A stretch of DNA of 64,000 nt from Xenorhabdus hominickii (GTDB taxonomy: Bacteria; Pseudomonadota; Gammaproteobacteria; Enterobacterales; Enterobacteriaceae). How positions within the stretch are numbered: position 1 is the stretch's first letter; each line of letters starts with the position of its first letter. The notes beneath the pieces are model-generated. The model searched no databases. It saw nothing but the letters and a program-made list of their open reading frames with translations, and was not told where the DNA came from. The stretch covers positions 684,607-748,606 of the forward strand of contig NZ_NJAI01000001.1 of the NCBI RefSeq assembly GCF_002632725.1, read 5' to 3'. Shown here one piece after another: positions 21,012 to 32,341 of this stretch. Made by a program: the position numbers and the translations under genes.

Positions 21012-23447
21012 CTACAGCAATTGTGACAAACGATTTAAATCTGACTGGATTGCTCCCGCAGTGACATCCCGCCCGGCACCCGGGCCACGGATCACTAACG
21101 GATTGTCGCGATACCAGCGGCTTTCTATCGCAAATACATTATCCCCCGGTAACAGTGAAGCTAACGGATGGTCACTACGTACTGCTTCTACGCCAACTTT
21201 CGCCTTGCCACTGGAATCAAAACGCGCGACATACCGCAGTACCATTCCTATCTCCCGCGCTGCTTCCAACCGCTGGAGCATCTGCGAATTAATAGAAGCA
21301 CTGTTTTCAAAGAACTCTTCAATAGAGCCAATTCGCGCCTCTTCTGGCACCAGTGACTCAACGCGCACGTGATCAGGCTCTATTTCGTAACCAGCTTCAC
21401 GAGCCAGAATAATCAGCTTACGCATCACATCCTGACCGGAAAGATCAATTCGCGGATCAGGCTCCGTCAATCCTTGCTGCCATGCCTGTTCTACCAAGTC
21501 ACTGAAAGGCACCGAACCATCAAACTGTAAGAACAACCACGATAAGGTTCCTGAGAAAATTCCGCTGATAGATAGGATAGTATCTCCGCTTTCCCGCAAA
21601 TTCCTGACAGAATAGTTTATCGGCAACCCGGCCCCAACCGTGGCATTGTATAACCAATGTCGCCCCGTTTTCGCGAAGGCATCGCGGATCATGCGATAAG
21701 TGTTGCTGTCAGAAGAACCAGCGACTTTGTTAGCACTGATAACATGAAAACCATAGCTGGCAAAATCGACATACTCTTTGGCCAATTCTTCACTTGCCGT
21801 CACATCCAACACCACCAGATCATCATAAGGATGCGCCCTCATCCATAAAAACAGAGTATCTTCTTCATGTTCAGTCGATTCATCATCAAAAAATGCCAAT
21901 GCCCGACTTGCGTCAATCCCCTGATAATTCAACAAACTCCGGCGACTATCCACAATTCCCGCCAGAATAAATTCAAAATCACTGCGGGCAGAAATATTCT
22001 TTTGTTCACGGGAGAACAACTCTAACCAACGTGAACCAATATTTCCTTTGCCGAACAGCACCAAACCAATCCGTTTTTCTGCCCGGAACAGGCTCTGGTG
22101 TAATCCCTGAATCAAGTGCGAAGTCTGGTTGAGGCGCAGCACGGCAACAAGACTGATGCCATCTTCCGCATGCCAGATAAATTCAACGGGCTGATCTTTG
22201 AGTTGTTGGTAGAAACGATGACTATGCAGTGGGTTTTTGCATACCCCCGCACCGACCAGAGCCACTAACGCCAAGCCTTCTCTCAGGGAGAGTCTTCCCG
22301 GTAAGGAAGCATCCTGCAATACATCAATGGCGCTATTCACAATTTCAGAGGTATAACAAAGTTGGATCAGATTGCAGTCCGCATGCAACCCTGTCGCCAA
22401 CGGCCGAACTTGGGCGCGTTTCAGCAGTGAATCAATATCTTTGTAAATTTGTTTGAAATCATGAGCTGAGGAAACGTGCAATTCAATCAGGCAAACATCA
22501 TCATGGCTGGTAACGATTTTGGCTCCCATCCCGGTAGCCAACACACGTTCAATACGGGTCGAACCTTGTTCTGGCTGGTAACTGCAACGCAATTGCAAGT
22601 CAATATTGCTGATGGAAACTGGCTGCAATGTTCGGGTATGGAGTACCGGTGCCGCGAGACGTGCTAACTCACTGGCCTCATCTAAGCGCAGCAACGGCAG
22701 TAAGCACGCATCTTTGACTTTGCGCGGATCTGCACTGTAAACACCCGCTACGTCACTCCAAATTGTGACTTTTTTAGCACCGGCCAATGCACCGACTTGT
22801 GTCGCCGAATAGTCACTGCCATTGCGTCCCAACAGTACAGTTTCGCCGTTTTGGTTACTGGAAATAAATCCAGTGACGACCAAACGTTTATTGGGATTTT
22901 GGATCAATAACTGACTGAGTAAGGGTTGAGATAAATTGGTATCAACCTGCGGCTGAACCACTCGTTCTGCCCGTAGAAATTGACGTGCATCCAACCATGC
23001 ACTAGGGATGCCATTATGTTCAAGCACCGCCGCCATCAAGCGGGCAGACCATATTTCACCGTGACCGACAACTTCTGCATAGGTAATATCTGTAACGGGC
23101 TTATCCAACAATGCACTCAATCTTTCCAGATCAGCGATAAATTTTGCGACCAGCTCTTCTGCAACTTCTTCAGGTAATAACCCTCTGATCAACTCTTGTT
23201 GATAGCGCCGCAACGACTGTTGTATTTGATGTGCCGATATACGGTCACTCTGGCTCAATTTCAACCAATCAATGAGCTGATTAGTTGTGCTCCCTGCCGC
23301 CGATACGACCATCAGATCACCCGGCTGGCTGTAGTTCGCCATAATATCCGCAACCCTTTGATAACACTTCACATCGGCCAAACTGCTGCCGCCAAATTTA
23401 TGTAATTGGCGGCCAGATTCCGCCCCCGCTGTTGCCAGTGCACTCAT
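21012..23447 (-). CDS. metL: Bifunctional aspartokinase II / homoserine dehydrogenase II MetL
   Basis: Catalyses the first and third steps from aspartate toward methionine and threonine. 811 residues (E. coli 810). Aspartokinase domain from KFGGSSLADV (residue about 17) to about 290, a central regulatory region of about 150 residues, then homoserine dehydrogenase from LFGKGNIGSRW (near residue 465) with the signature NKVAGSSDS-like stretch and IRGPGAGRDVTAGA near the end. Nine bases downstream of metB on the same strand, so they form metBL. Confidence 0.97.
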   Translation of the reverse strand: MSALATAGAESGRQLHKFGGSSLADVKCYQRVADIMANYSQPGDLMVVSAAGSTTNQLIDWLKLSQSDRISAHQIQQSLRRYQQELIRGLLPEEVAEELVAKFIADLERLSALLDKPVTDITYAEVVGHGEIWSARLMAAVLEHNGIPSAWLDARQFLRAERVVQPQVDTNLSQPLLSQLLIQNPNKRLVVTGFISSNQNGETVLLGRNGSDYSATQVGALAGAKKVTIWSDVAGVYSADPRKVKDACLLPLLRLDEASELARLAAPVLHTRTLQPVSISNIDLQLRCSYQPEQGSTRIERVLATGMGAKIVTSHDDVCLIELHVSSAHDFKQIYKDIDSLLKRAQVRPLATGLHADCNLIQLCYTSEIVNSAIDVLQDASLPGRLSLREGLALVALVGAGVCKNPLHSHRFYQQLKDQPVEFIWHAEDGISLVAVLRLNQTSHLIQGLHQSLFRAEKRIGLVLFGKGNIGSRWLELFSREQKNISARSDFEFILAGIVDSRRSLLNYQGIDASRALAFFDDESTEHEEDTLFLWMRAHPYDDLVVLDVTASEELAKEYVDFASYGFHVISANKVAGSSDSNTYRMIRDAFAKTGRHWLYNATVGAGLPINYSVRNLRESGDTILSISGIFSGTLSWLFLQFDGSVPFSDLVEQAWQQGLTEPDPRIDLSGQDVMRKLIILAREAGYEIEPDHVRVESLVPEEARIGSIEEFFENSASINSQMLQRLEAAREIGMVLRYVARFDSSGKAKVGVEAVRSDHPLASLLPGDNVFAIESRWYRDNPLVIRGPGAGRDVTAGAIQSDLNRLSQLL

Positions 23448-23456
23448 GATTAATGA

Positions 23457-24617
23457 TTACCTCGTTGCCGCTGCCTGAAACGCATTATCCAGATCAGCAA
23501 TTAAATCCTGACTATCTTCAATTCCGACAGAGACCCGAAGAAGTGAATCCGTAATCCCTGCCTGAGTCCTTGCTTCTGCCGATATTCCCGCGTGTGTCAT
23601 TGTTGCGGTATGGGAAATCAACGATTCCACACCACCGAGAGATTCAGCCAGAGTAAATAATTTTAACGCAGATAAAAAGCGGCGCAGGGTCTGTTCATTA
23701 CCATCCAACTCAAAACTCAGCATCGCCCCAAATCCCTTTTGTTGTTTAAGGGCAATGTCATGCCCTGGATGATTTTTCAATCCAGGGTAATAGAGTTTTT
23801 TTACTTGTGGCTGCTGTTGCAGGTAATCCGCAATGACAGCCGCATTATTCTGCTGGAGCAGTACTCGCGCAGATAAAGTACGAATGCCCCGCAGTAACAG
23901 ATAGCTATCAAAAGCTGCCCCGGTTACACCAATATTGTTCGCCCACCATGCCAAATCTTCGACAATCGCGGGATCTTTGGCAATAATCGCACCAGCAATC
24001 AGATCGGAATGCCCATTCAAATATTTCGTGCAGGAATGAACGACTAAATCCGCACCGAGATCCAGTGGCTTTTGCAGTACAGGGCTTAAGAACGTGTTAT
24101 CTACGATCGCCAAAGCCCCTGCTTCATGAACCAAGTTACAAATATATTGGATATCGACAATCCGTAACAGAGGATTACTGGGTGTTTCAATTAACACCAG
24201 TTTGGGGTTTTGTGCCAACGCCTGTTTAAGGGCATGGTCATCTGCCTGATCAACAAAAATTACATTGTACGCACCACGTTTGCTCAGGCTATCAAACAAA
24301 CGATAACTGCCACCGTAGCAATCATGGGGAGCCACCAATAAATCCCCTGGCTTCAGGAAAACAGTACACAGGAGATGAATGGCTGACATACCACTGCTGG
24401 TCATAATTGCTCCCACCCCACCTTCCAACTCGGCCAAAACCTGTTGGACGACATCACGACTCGGATTGCCTCGTCTGGAATAGTCATGGCTCCTAGGCTC
24501 GTTGAAAGCAGTAAAATTGTACGTGCTGGAAAGATAGATAGGCGGAACTACACAGCCATATTGTTCATCGATATTTGAACCGCTGTTAACCGCAATTGTC
24601 GCTTGCTTGCATCCCAT
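23457..24617 (-). CDS. metB: Cystathionine gamma-synthase MetB
   Basis: PLP enzyme joining O-succinylhomoserine and cysteine to cystathionine. 386 residues as in E. coli. PLP lysine in the motif HSCTKYLNGHSD near residue 198, plus SSTYNF and SRRGNPSRD near the N-terminus. First gene of metBL and divergent from metJ; MetJ operator at 24675. Confidence 0.97.
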   Translation of the reverse strand: MGCKQATIAVNSGSNIDEQYGCVVPPIYLSSTYNFTAFNEPRSHDYSRRGNPSRDVVQQVLAELEGGVGAIMTSSGMSAIHLLCTVFLKPGDLLVAPHDCYGGSYRLFDSLSKRGAYNVIFVDQADDHALKQALAQNPKLVLIETPSNPLLRIVDIQYICNLVHEAGALAIVDNTFLSPVLQKPLDLGADLVVHSCTKYLNGHSDLIAGAIIAKDPAIVEDLAWWANNIGVTGAAFDSYLLLRGIRTLSARVLLQQNNAAVIADYLQQQPQVKKLYYPGLKNHPGHDIALKQQKGFGAMLSFELDGNEQTLRRFLSALKLFTLAESLGGVESLISHTATMTHAGISAEARTQAGITDSLLRVSVGIEDSQDLIADLDNAFQAAATR

Positions 24618-24674
24618 AACCTGTACCCGTCATCATTATTATTGGCATCACGCAAGAATAGCGATTGGAGATAT

Positions 24675-24698
24675 GGACGTCAACACATCTAGACATCC
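24675..24698. promoter_or_regulatory. MetJ operator between metB and metJ
   Basis: Three consecutive 8-bp met boxes, GGACGTCA, ACACATCT and AGACATCC, each match AGACGTCT at six of eight positions. They lie about 60-80 bp before metB and about 210 bp before metJ, so repression of metBL is more likely than of metJ, though both share the region. Confidence 0.8.
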
Positions 24699-24908
24699 AA
24701 AATAATTTGAGGTTTAATATCACAATTCAACGAATGCGCCTATTCTCTTATTGCTCCTGGTTATATTTTATAAATTCGTGCGACTGGAGCGATTATACCC
24801 AATAGGGAATTATGCTAGACTACCGCATTGCTAACATGAAAACAGATCAGAAACATCCCTCCGATTTCTGATTTCAATTACTTGATTTAAAAATATTTAA
24901 GGTATCTC

Positions 24909-25226
24909 ATGGCTGAGTGGAATGGTGAGTATGTCAGCCCTTATGCTGAACATGGCAAAAAAAGTGAACAGGTCAAAAAAATTACGGTTTCAATTCCGTT
25001 AAAGGTATTGAAGATCCTGACCGATGAACGCACTCGTCGTCAGGTGAATAATTTGCGTCATGCAACAAATAGCGAATTGTTGTGTGAGGCTTTTCTACAT
25101 GCGTTCACTGGACAACCCCTGCCTAATGATGATGATTTACGCAAAGAGCGTCATGATGAAATTCCAGAAGTAGCGAAAGCTATGATGCGTGAGCTGGGTA
25201 TTGACCCTGAAACATGGGAATATTGA
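24909..25226 (+). CDS. metJ: Methionine repressor MetJ
   Basis: Ribbon-helix-helix repressor using S-adenosylmethionine as corepressor. 105 residues and almost the same sequence as E. coli Met[21 protein letters not shown] carries the beta strand that enters the DNA groove. It controls the two operators seen upstream of metF and metB. Confidence 0.98.
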   Translation: MAEWNGEYVSPYAEHGKKSEQVKKITVSIPLKVLKILTDERTRRQVNNLRHATNSELLCEAFLHAFTGQPLPNDDDLRKERHDEIPEVAKAMMRELGIDPETWEY

Positions 25227-25227
25227 T

Positions 25228-25270
25228 AAAACAAAAACGCCCGATGCAAAACATCGGGCGTTTTTGTTTT
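25228..25270. terminator. Bidirectional terminator between metJ and rpmE
   Basis: A 19-bp perfect stem (25228-25246 / 25252-25270) with CAAAA loop; the core is CGCCCGATG / CATCGGGCG flanked by A and T tracts, so it works in both directions and serves metJ and the convergent rpmE. Confidence 0.92.
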
Positions 25271-25310
25271 AACTATCCTGCCTGTATTAATCACAGACAA
25301 GAAAAAGTCA

Positions 25311-25526
25311 TTACTTCTTAGCGCCTGGAACGCTGAAACGTTTGTTAAAGCGATCAACACGACCACCAGTCGCAACGTCACGCTGCTTACCAGTGTAGAA
25401 TGGGTGACATTCACCGCACACGTCCAGGTTCAGATCGTGTTTTACAGTAGAATTGATTTTGATAACGTTACCGCAAGAACAAGATGCAGTAATTTCTTCG
25501 TATTTAGGATGGATACCTTTTCTCAT
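25311..25526 (-). CDS. rpmE: Ribosomal protein bL31
   Basis: Large-subunit protein of 71 residues. This is the zinc-binding paralogue: Cys16, Cys18, Cys37 and Cys40 are all present (ASCSCGN and DVCGECH). Ends [12 protein letters not shown]. Divergent from priA. Confidence 0.97.
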   Translation of the reverse strand: MRKGIHPKYEEITASCSCGNVIKINSTVKHDLNLDVCGECHPFYTGKQRDVATGGRVDRFNKRFSVPGAKK

Positions 25527-25734
25527 GGGAAACCTCTGTTAAGGCCGTGTCGCTATCCAGCCCTGTTGCCGCCAGACACCACACGTCGTGTTGATAGAAT
25601 AATTATCGGTAATTTCTATACCAAAGGCGGCGGATCATACAGAATATCGGTTTACTGCGCAATCAAATCTACTGATTTGCTATGATATCCTTAGCACCAT
25701 CGCTTTTTTACACATTTGTTTATCTGGCCATTAA

Positions 25735-27945
<2,211 letters not shown>

Positions 27946-28070
27946 TAACAGAAAACCGTTAACCAATAACAGAAATAGAAAATTGAACATCATCGCAAAG
28001 CGACAAAATAAGACAGAACATTTTTGCAAAAATAGAGACAATTATTTCCTCAATTTGCGAAGTATCTCTA

Positions 28071-28092
28071 AGAAATGATTCATATCACATTT
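28071..28092. promoter_or_regulatory. Candidate CRP site upstream of cytR
   Basis: AGAAATGATTCATATCACATTT agrees with the CRP consensus at 16 of 22 positions, including a perfect right half TCACATTT. In E. coli cytR transcription is CRP-activated and CytR-autoregulated, so the position fits. Confidence 0.5.
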
Positions 28093-28170
28093 TTTATGCA
28101 AACAAAGTAACGGATTGACTTGTTAATCAGTTTAAAATGAATTTATTAGTAATACTGTAGAAAACTATTC

Positions 28171-28207
28171 GCCAGCGTTTCTCTCACAGAAATAGCTGGC
28201 TTTTTTA
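28171..28207 (+). terminator. Rho-independent terminator just upstream of cytR
   Basis: Stem GCCAGC (28171-28176) / GCTGGC (28195-28200) extended inside by TTTCT / AGAAA, followed by six T. It points toward cytR and ends about 50 bp before the cytR start, downstream of the candidate CRP site. It could end priA transcription, attenuate cytR in its own leader, or end a short RNA. Confidence 0.75.
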
Positions 28208-28257
28208 GCAGCCGGAGAGCAATCGTTTCGCTGCCTGTAGAAAGTGAGGAATGAACT

Positions 28258-29283
28258 GTGGAAAAAAAGAATTGCACACTGGCAACGATGAAAGATGTTG
28301 CCAAAGTGGCTGGTGTTTCTACCGCGACTGTATCAAGAACGCTAATGAATCCTGATAAGGTTTCTTCCCTCACCCGTCAAAAAGTCGAGAATGCGGTATT
28401 AGAAGTGGGCTACTATCCCCACAATCTTGCCAAAAACTTACGGCGTAATGAATCCAGAACAATCTTGGTCATCGTGCCCAATATCAGTGATCCTTTTTTT
28501 ACCGAGATCATTCGTGGTATTGAAGAAACCGCTGCGGAACAGGGGTATTTGGTGCTGATTGGCGACTGTACACATCAGCAGAAACAGGAACATGCATTTA
28601 TCAATCTTCTGATCACCAAACGTATTGATGGCATGGTGCTACTAGGTTCAAGTGTTCCTTTCGATGTTTCCAAAGAAGACCAAAAAAACCTGCCGCCTAT
28701 GGTCATGGCCAATGAATTTTCACCTGAACTGGAATTACCAACGGTTCACATTGACAACCTAACCGCCGCTTTTAATGCTACCCATCATTTGCAAAAACTG
28801 GGACACAAACGCATTGCCTGCATTACCGGGCCGGACAACATGCCTCTATGCCATTATCGGCTCCAGGGCTACATTCAAGCATTGCGGCGCACAGGGGAAG
28901 ATATACGTGACGAGTATATTGTCCGGGGAAATTTCACCCATAAAAGCGGAGCAAACTTGGCAAAAACTCTGCTGAGTTTACCAGAGCCTCCGAGCGCGAT
29001 TTTCTGCCATAGCGATGTGATGGCCATTGGTGCAATGTGGCAAGCAAAAAAAATGGGATTAAAATTACCAGAAGATTTATCTGTTGTTGGCTTCGATGAT
29101 CTAGACTTAGCTCAATACAGCGAACCTGCTCTTACCACAGTGGCGCAGCCTCGTTATGAGATTGGACATCATTCCATGCTTTTGCTGCTCGAACAGCTTC
29201 AGGGTCGTTTGGTTTCCAAAGGATCAAGATTATTGGATGTAGAATTGATTATACGTGCGAGTACTTGTTCGCCTAAAAGCTAG
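28258..29283 (+). CDS. cytR: Cytidine-responsive repressor CytR
   Basis: LacI-family anti-activator that binds with CRP and represses nucleoside uptake and catabolism. GTG start at 28258 with GTGAGGAA upstream; 341 residues, as in E. coli. Helix-turn-helix at about residues 11-33 (MKDVAKVAGVSTATVSRTLM) and periplasmic-binding-protein-like core with IRGIEETAAEQGYLVLIG and GHKRIACITGP. A terminator precedes it in the leader. Confidence 0.95.
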   Translation: MEKKNCTLATMKDVAKVAGVSTATVSRTLMNPDKVSSLTRQKVENAVLEVGYYPHNLAKNLRRNESRTILVIVPNISDPFFTEIIRGIEETAAEQGYLVLIGDCTHQQKQEHAFINLLITKRIDGMVLLGSSVPFDVSKEDQKNLPPMVMANEFSPELELPTVHIDNLTAAFNATHHLQKLGHKRIACITGPDNMPLCHYRLQGYIQALRRTGEDIRDEYIVRGNFTHKSGANLAKTLLSLPEPPSAIFCHSDVMAIGAMWQAKKMGLKLPEDLSVVGFDDLDLAQYSEPALTTVAQPRYEIGHHSMLLLLEQLQGRLVSKGSRLLDVELIIRASTCSPKS

Positions 29284-29361
29284 GCAAAGGATCGTAGGTT
29301 AAGTAACATTAGTTATCCCTTAATTTTCTTAATTTTAAATAACAACTCAGCGAATTAAACA

Positions 29362-30150
29362 GTGGCACAACGAGATTATGTGAGTCGCGGGCGTAACGAT
29401 CCCCGTCGAAAAGGTACTGGTAAGAAAAAAAATCAGGCTCAAGGATTACCCAAAACTGCATTAGCTGTTGCCGTGGCCTTGTTGGTCATATTTATTGGTG
29501 GCCTTTATTTTATCGTACACAACAAAAAAGAAAGTGTACAAAACACGCCACAATCAGCTCATCAAACCAAAGGTCATGGTCTACCGCCAAAACCGGAAGA
29601 GCGCTGGAGTTACATAAAAGAGTTGGAGAATCGACCTGTTAATGGGTCTTCAATACAGGAATCCGAAGCGGCATTGAACCAACTACCGTTCAACCACTCA
29701 ACCCAACTTACATCCGAGCAAAAGCAACTACTTGAACAGATGCAGACCGACATGCGCCAGCCACCTATTTCTTTGAAAGAAGTCCCTTATAACAGTGAGC
29801 CTGTTCCGCGTTCACGGGTGGTAATCAATCCACCTGCACAGGAAACCGAACAACCCACAACATCCCCGGCCGTAACACCCCGGGCATCGAATGAAGTCAG
29901 TACCCCCAAACCTGCGGAAATTGAAGCCAGATTGATGCTACAATGCGGCTCTTTCCAAACACAGGAAAAAGCTGAATCCGTCCGTGCCAGCCTTGCATTT
30001 TCCGGCATTGAAAGCCAGGTTACCACGAAAGACAATTGGCACCGTGTCGTACTTGGCCCTTATAAAAATAAGAGTGGGGCTGAAAAAATGCGTGACCGTG
30101 TTGCTAGTGCAGGTGTATCTGGCTGTATTCTCCGCCCTGCCGGGGGTTGA
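29362..30150 (+). CDS. ftsN: Cell division protein FtsN
   Basis: Late divisome protein that triggers septal peptidoglycan synthesis. GTG start at 29362 gives 262 residues against 319 in E. coli. Cytoplasmic tail with MAQRDYVSRG (FtsA-binding), a transmembrane helix at about 31-52, the essential periplasmic helices LPPKPEERWSYIKELENR (74-91) and TSEQKQLLEQMQTDMRQ (117-133), and a C-terminal SPOR domain (about 190-262) with Cys195 and Cys255 in the positions of the E. coli disulfide. The Gln-rich linker of E. coli is almost absent, replaced by a short Pro/Thr/Ser stretch, which accounts for the length difference. Confidence 0.94.
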   Translation: MAQRDYVSRGRNDPRRKGTGKKKNQAQGLPKTALAVAVALLVIFIGGLYFIVHNKKESVQNTPQSAHQTKGHGLPPKPEERWSYIKELENRPVNGSSIQESEAALNQLPFNHSTQLTSEQKQLLEQMQTDMRQPPISLKEVPYNSEPVPRSRVVINPPAQETEQPTTSPAVTPRASNEVSTPKPAEIEARLMLQCGSFQTQEKAESVRASLAFSGIESQVTTKDNWHRVVLGPYKNKSGAEKMRDRVASAGVSGCILRPAGG

Positions 30151-30173
30151 AAACTTAGAAAATTCCCCCATCT
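30146..30173 (+). promoter_or_regulatory. Sigma-32 heat-shock promoter for hslVU
   Basis: GTTGAAA (30146-30152), a 13-bp spacer and CCCCATCT (30166-30173) closely match the sigma-32 consensus CTTGAAA / CCCCATNT. The -35 element overlaps the ftsN stop codon. hslVU is a heat-shock operon in E. coli, so the site fits its function. Confidence 0.78.
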
Positions 30174-30191
30174 TAAACCCTAATAACCTAT

Positions 30192-30253
30192 ACACGGGGC
30201 TTTTTTCTGCAATGTCATTGGCAGTTGCAGAATAACAAACCAATATCCCGTGT
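30192..30253 (+). promoter_or_regulatory. Nested stem-loop in the hslV 5' untranslated region
   Basis: ACACGGG (30192-30198) pairs with CCCGTGT (30247-30253), enclosing a second perfect stem TTCTGCAA (30205-30212) / TTGCAGAA (30225-30232). A stem-loop in the hslV leader that affects mRNA stability is described in E. coli; the sequence here differs. Confidence 0.55.
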
Positions 30254-30288
30254 GTACCATCTTCTATTTTGTAACCAGGGGCTAACTC

Positions 30289-30819
30289 GTGACTACAATC
30301 GTAAGTATTCGCCGTAATGGCCAAGTCGTCATCGGTGGTGATGGACAAGCAACAATGGGTCATACCGTTATGAAAGGCAATGTCCGCAAAGTACGCCGCC
30401 TTTATAATGACAAAGTCATCGCGGGTTTTGCCGGTGGTACTGCTGATGCTTTCACGCTATTCGAGCTTTTTGAACGGAAACTCGAAATGCATCAGGGACA
30501 CCTGACCAAAGCAGCCGTTGAACTTGCCAAAGACTGGCGAACAGACCGCATGCTGCGTAAGCTAGAAGCCCTTCTTGCAGTTGCAGATGAAAATGCTTCT
30601 CTGATTATTACAGGTAACGGAGATGTGATTCAGCCAGAGAATGACCTTATCGCAATTGGTTCTGGTGGCTCATACGCACAAGCGGCTGCCCGCGCGATGC
30701 TGGAAACCACAGAACTCAGCGCCAGAGAAATCGCAGAACGCGCACTGACCATCGCTGGCGATATCTGCATTTACACCAACCATAATCATAACTTCGAAGA
30801 ACTGCCTTCGAAAGCGTAA
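30289..30819 (+). CDS. hslV: ATP-dependent protease peptidase subunit HslV (ClpQ)
   Basis: Proteasome-beta-like peptidase of the HslUV complex. GTG start as in E. coli; 176 residues. After initiator removal the catalytic Thr1 is exposed ([11 protein letters not shown]), followed by GGDGQATMG and [19 protein letters not shown]. Eleven bases before hslU, same operon. Confidence 0.97.
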   Translation: MTTIVSIRRNGQVVIGGDGQATMGHTVMKGNVRKVRRLYNDKVIAGFAGGTADAFTLFELFERKLEMHQGHLTKAAVELAKDWRTDRMLRKLEALLAVADENASLIITGNGDVIQPENDLIAIGSGGSYAQAAARAMLETTELSAREIAERALTIAGDICIYTNHNHNFEELPSKA

Positions 30820-30830
30820 GGATAGATAGT

Positions 30831-32162
30831 ATGTCTGAAATGACTCCTCGCGAAATTGTCAGCGAACTGGACAATCACATCATCGGGCAGGATAAAGCAA
30901 AACGTGCCGTTGCCATTGCCCTGCGTAACCGCTGGCGCCGTATGCAGTTGGATGAATCACTTCGTCAGGAAGTGACCCCGAAAAATATTTTGATGATTGG
31001 CCCAACCGGTGTCGGTAAAACCGAAATTGCCCGTCGTCTGGCAAAACTGGCCAACGCACCTTTTATCAAAGTTGAAGCGACTAAATTCACTGAAGTTGGT
31101 TATGTCGGTAAAGAAGTTGATTCCATTATCCGTGATTTGACTGATGCCGCTGTAAAAATGGTTCGTCTGCAATCCATTGAGAAAAACCGCTATCGCGCTG
31201 AAGAGTTAGCAGAAGAGCGTATTCTGGATGTATTGCTGCCACCAGCGAAAGATAACTGGGGACAAACTGAAACTCAATCAGAGCCATCTTCAACCCGTCA
31301 GACATTCCGCAAAAAACTGCGTGAAGGTCAATTAGACGATAAAGAAATTGAAATTGAAATTGCAGCCGCTCCGGTTGGCGTTGAAATCATGGCTCCTCCG
31401 GGCATGGAAGAAATGACCAATCAGTTGCAATCCATGTTCCAGAATCTGGCTGGTCAGCGTCAAAAAAATCGTAAGATGAAAATCAAAGACGCATTCAAGC
31501 TGCTGATAGAAGAAGAAGCGGCAAAACTGGTCAATCCGGAAGAACTGAAACAACAAGCGATTGATGCGGTTGAACAGCACGGTATCGTCTTTATTGATGA
31601 AATCGATAAGATCTGTAAACGCGGTCAATCTTCCGGTCCGGATGTTTCTCGTGAAGGTGTTCAGCGCGATCTGCTGCCATTGGTAGAAGGTTGTACCGTT
31701 TCCACCAAACACGGTATGGTCAAAACTGATCACATCCTGTTCATCGCCTCTGGTGCATTTCAGGTTGCCAGCCCTTCTGACTTGATCCCAGAACTTCAGG
31801 GTCGTTTGCCAATCCGCGTTGAGCTGCAAGCACTGACAACTGAAGACTTTGAACGTATTCTGACCGAACCTAATGCTTCACTGACTGAACAATACAAGGC
31901 TCTGATGGCAACTGAAGGCATGAATATTGACTTCACGGCTGACGGTATCCGCAAACTTGCAGAAGCAGCATGGCAAGTGAATGAAACTACCGAAAACATC
32001 GGTGCTCGCCGTCTGCATACTGTACTTGAGCGCATGATGGAAGATATCTCTTTCGACGCCAGTGAATGCCCAGGACAATTCGTTGAAATCAACGCTGATT
32101 ACGTCAAAGAGCATCTGGATGAACTGGTTGCGAATGAAGATCTGAGCCGCTTTATTTTGTAA
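30831..32162 (+). CDS. hslU: HslU (ClpY) ATPase subunit
   Basis: AAA+ unfoldase that feeds HslV. 443 residues as in E. coli. Walker [17 protein letters not shown] near residue 58, pore loop GYVG near 90, a variable I domain from about 110 to 240, Walker [11 protein letters not shown] near 250, and a C-terminal DLSRFIL tail that inserts into HslV. Confidence 0.97.
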   Translation: MSEMTPREIVSELDNHIIGQDKAKRAVAIALRNRWRRMQLDESLRQEVTPKNILMIGPTGVGKTEIARRLAKLANAPFIKVEATKFTEVGYVGKEVDSIIRDLTDAAVKMVRLQSIEKNRYRAEELAEERILDVLLPPAKDNWGQTETQSEPSSTRQTFRKKLREGQLDDKEIEIEIAAAPVGVEIMAPPGMEEMTNQLQSMFQNLAGQRQKNRKMKIKDAFKLLIEEEAAKLVNPEELKQQAIDAVEQHGIVFIDEIDKICKRGQSSGPDVSREGVQRDLLPLVEGCTVSTKHGMVKTDHILFIASGAFQVASPSDLIPELQGRLPIRVELQALTTEDFERILTEPNASLTEQYKALMATEGMNIDFTADGIRKLAEAAWQVNETTENIGARRLHTVLERMMEDISFDASECPGQFVEINADYVKEHLDELVANEDLSRFIL

Positions 32163-32235
32163 TCGGTAAGTTGCTCAGACTCACCGGCTCTATCCACGCG
32201 GATGTGAGAAAAATACGAAAAAGTCCGAAATAGTA

Positions 32236-32275
32236 AGAAATGGGAGGCCAAAGCCTCCCATTTCTCTATTTTCGA
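32236..32275 (+). terminator. Terminator after hslU
   Basis: Perfect 13-bp stem AGAAATGGGAGGC (32236-32248) / GCCTCCCATTTCT (32253-32265) with CAAA loop, followed by CTATTTTC. Confidence 0.85.
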
Positions 32276-32341
32276 TGATATAAAATTTATCACACCCCAA
32301 CACGTAGTGACAAAGGCAACGTAGTGATAAACAGTAACAAT

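Noticed and set aside
31332-31829. 165-codon open frame antisense to hslU
   Set aside because: Opposite-strand shadow of a highly conserved gene with no start signal.
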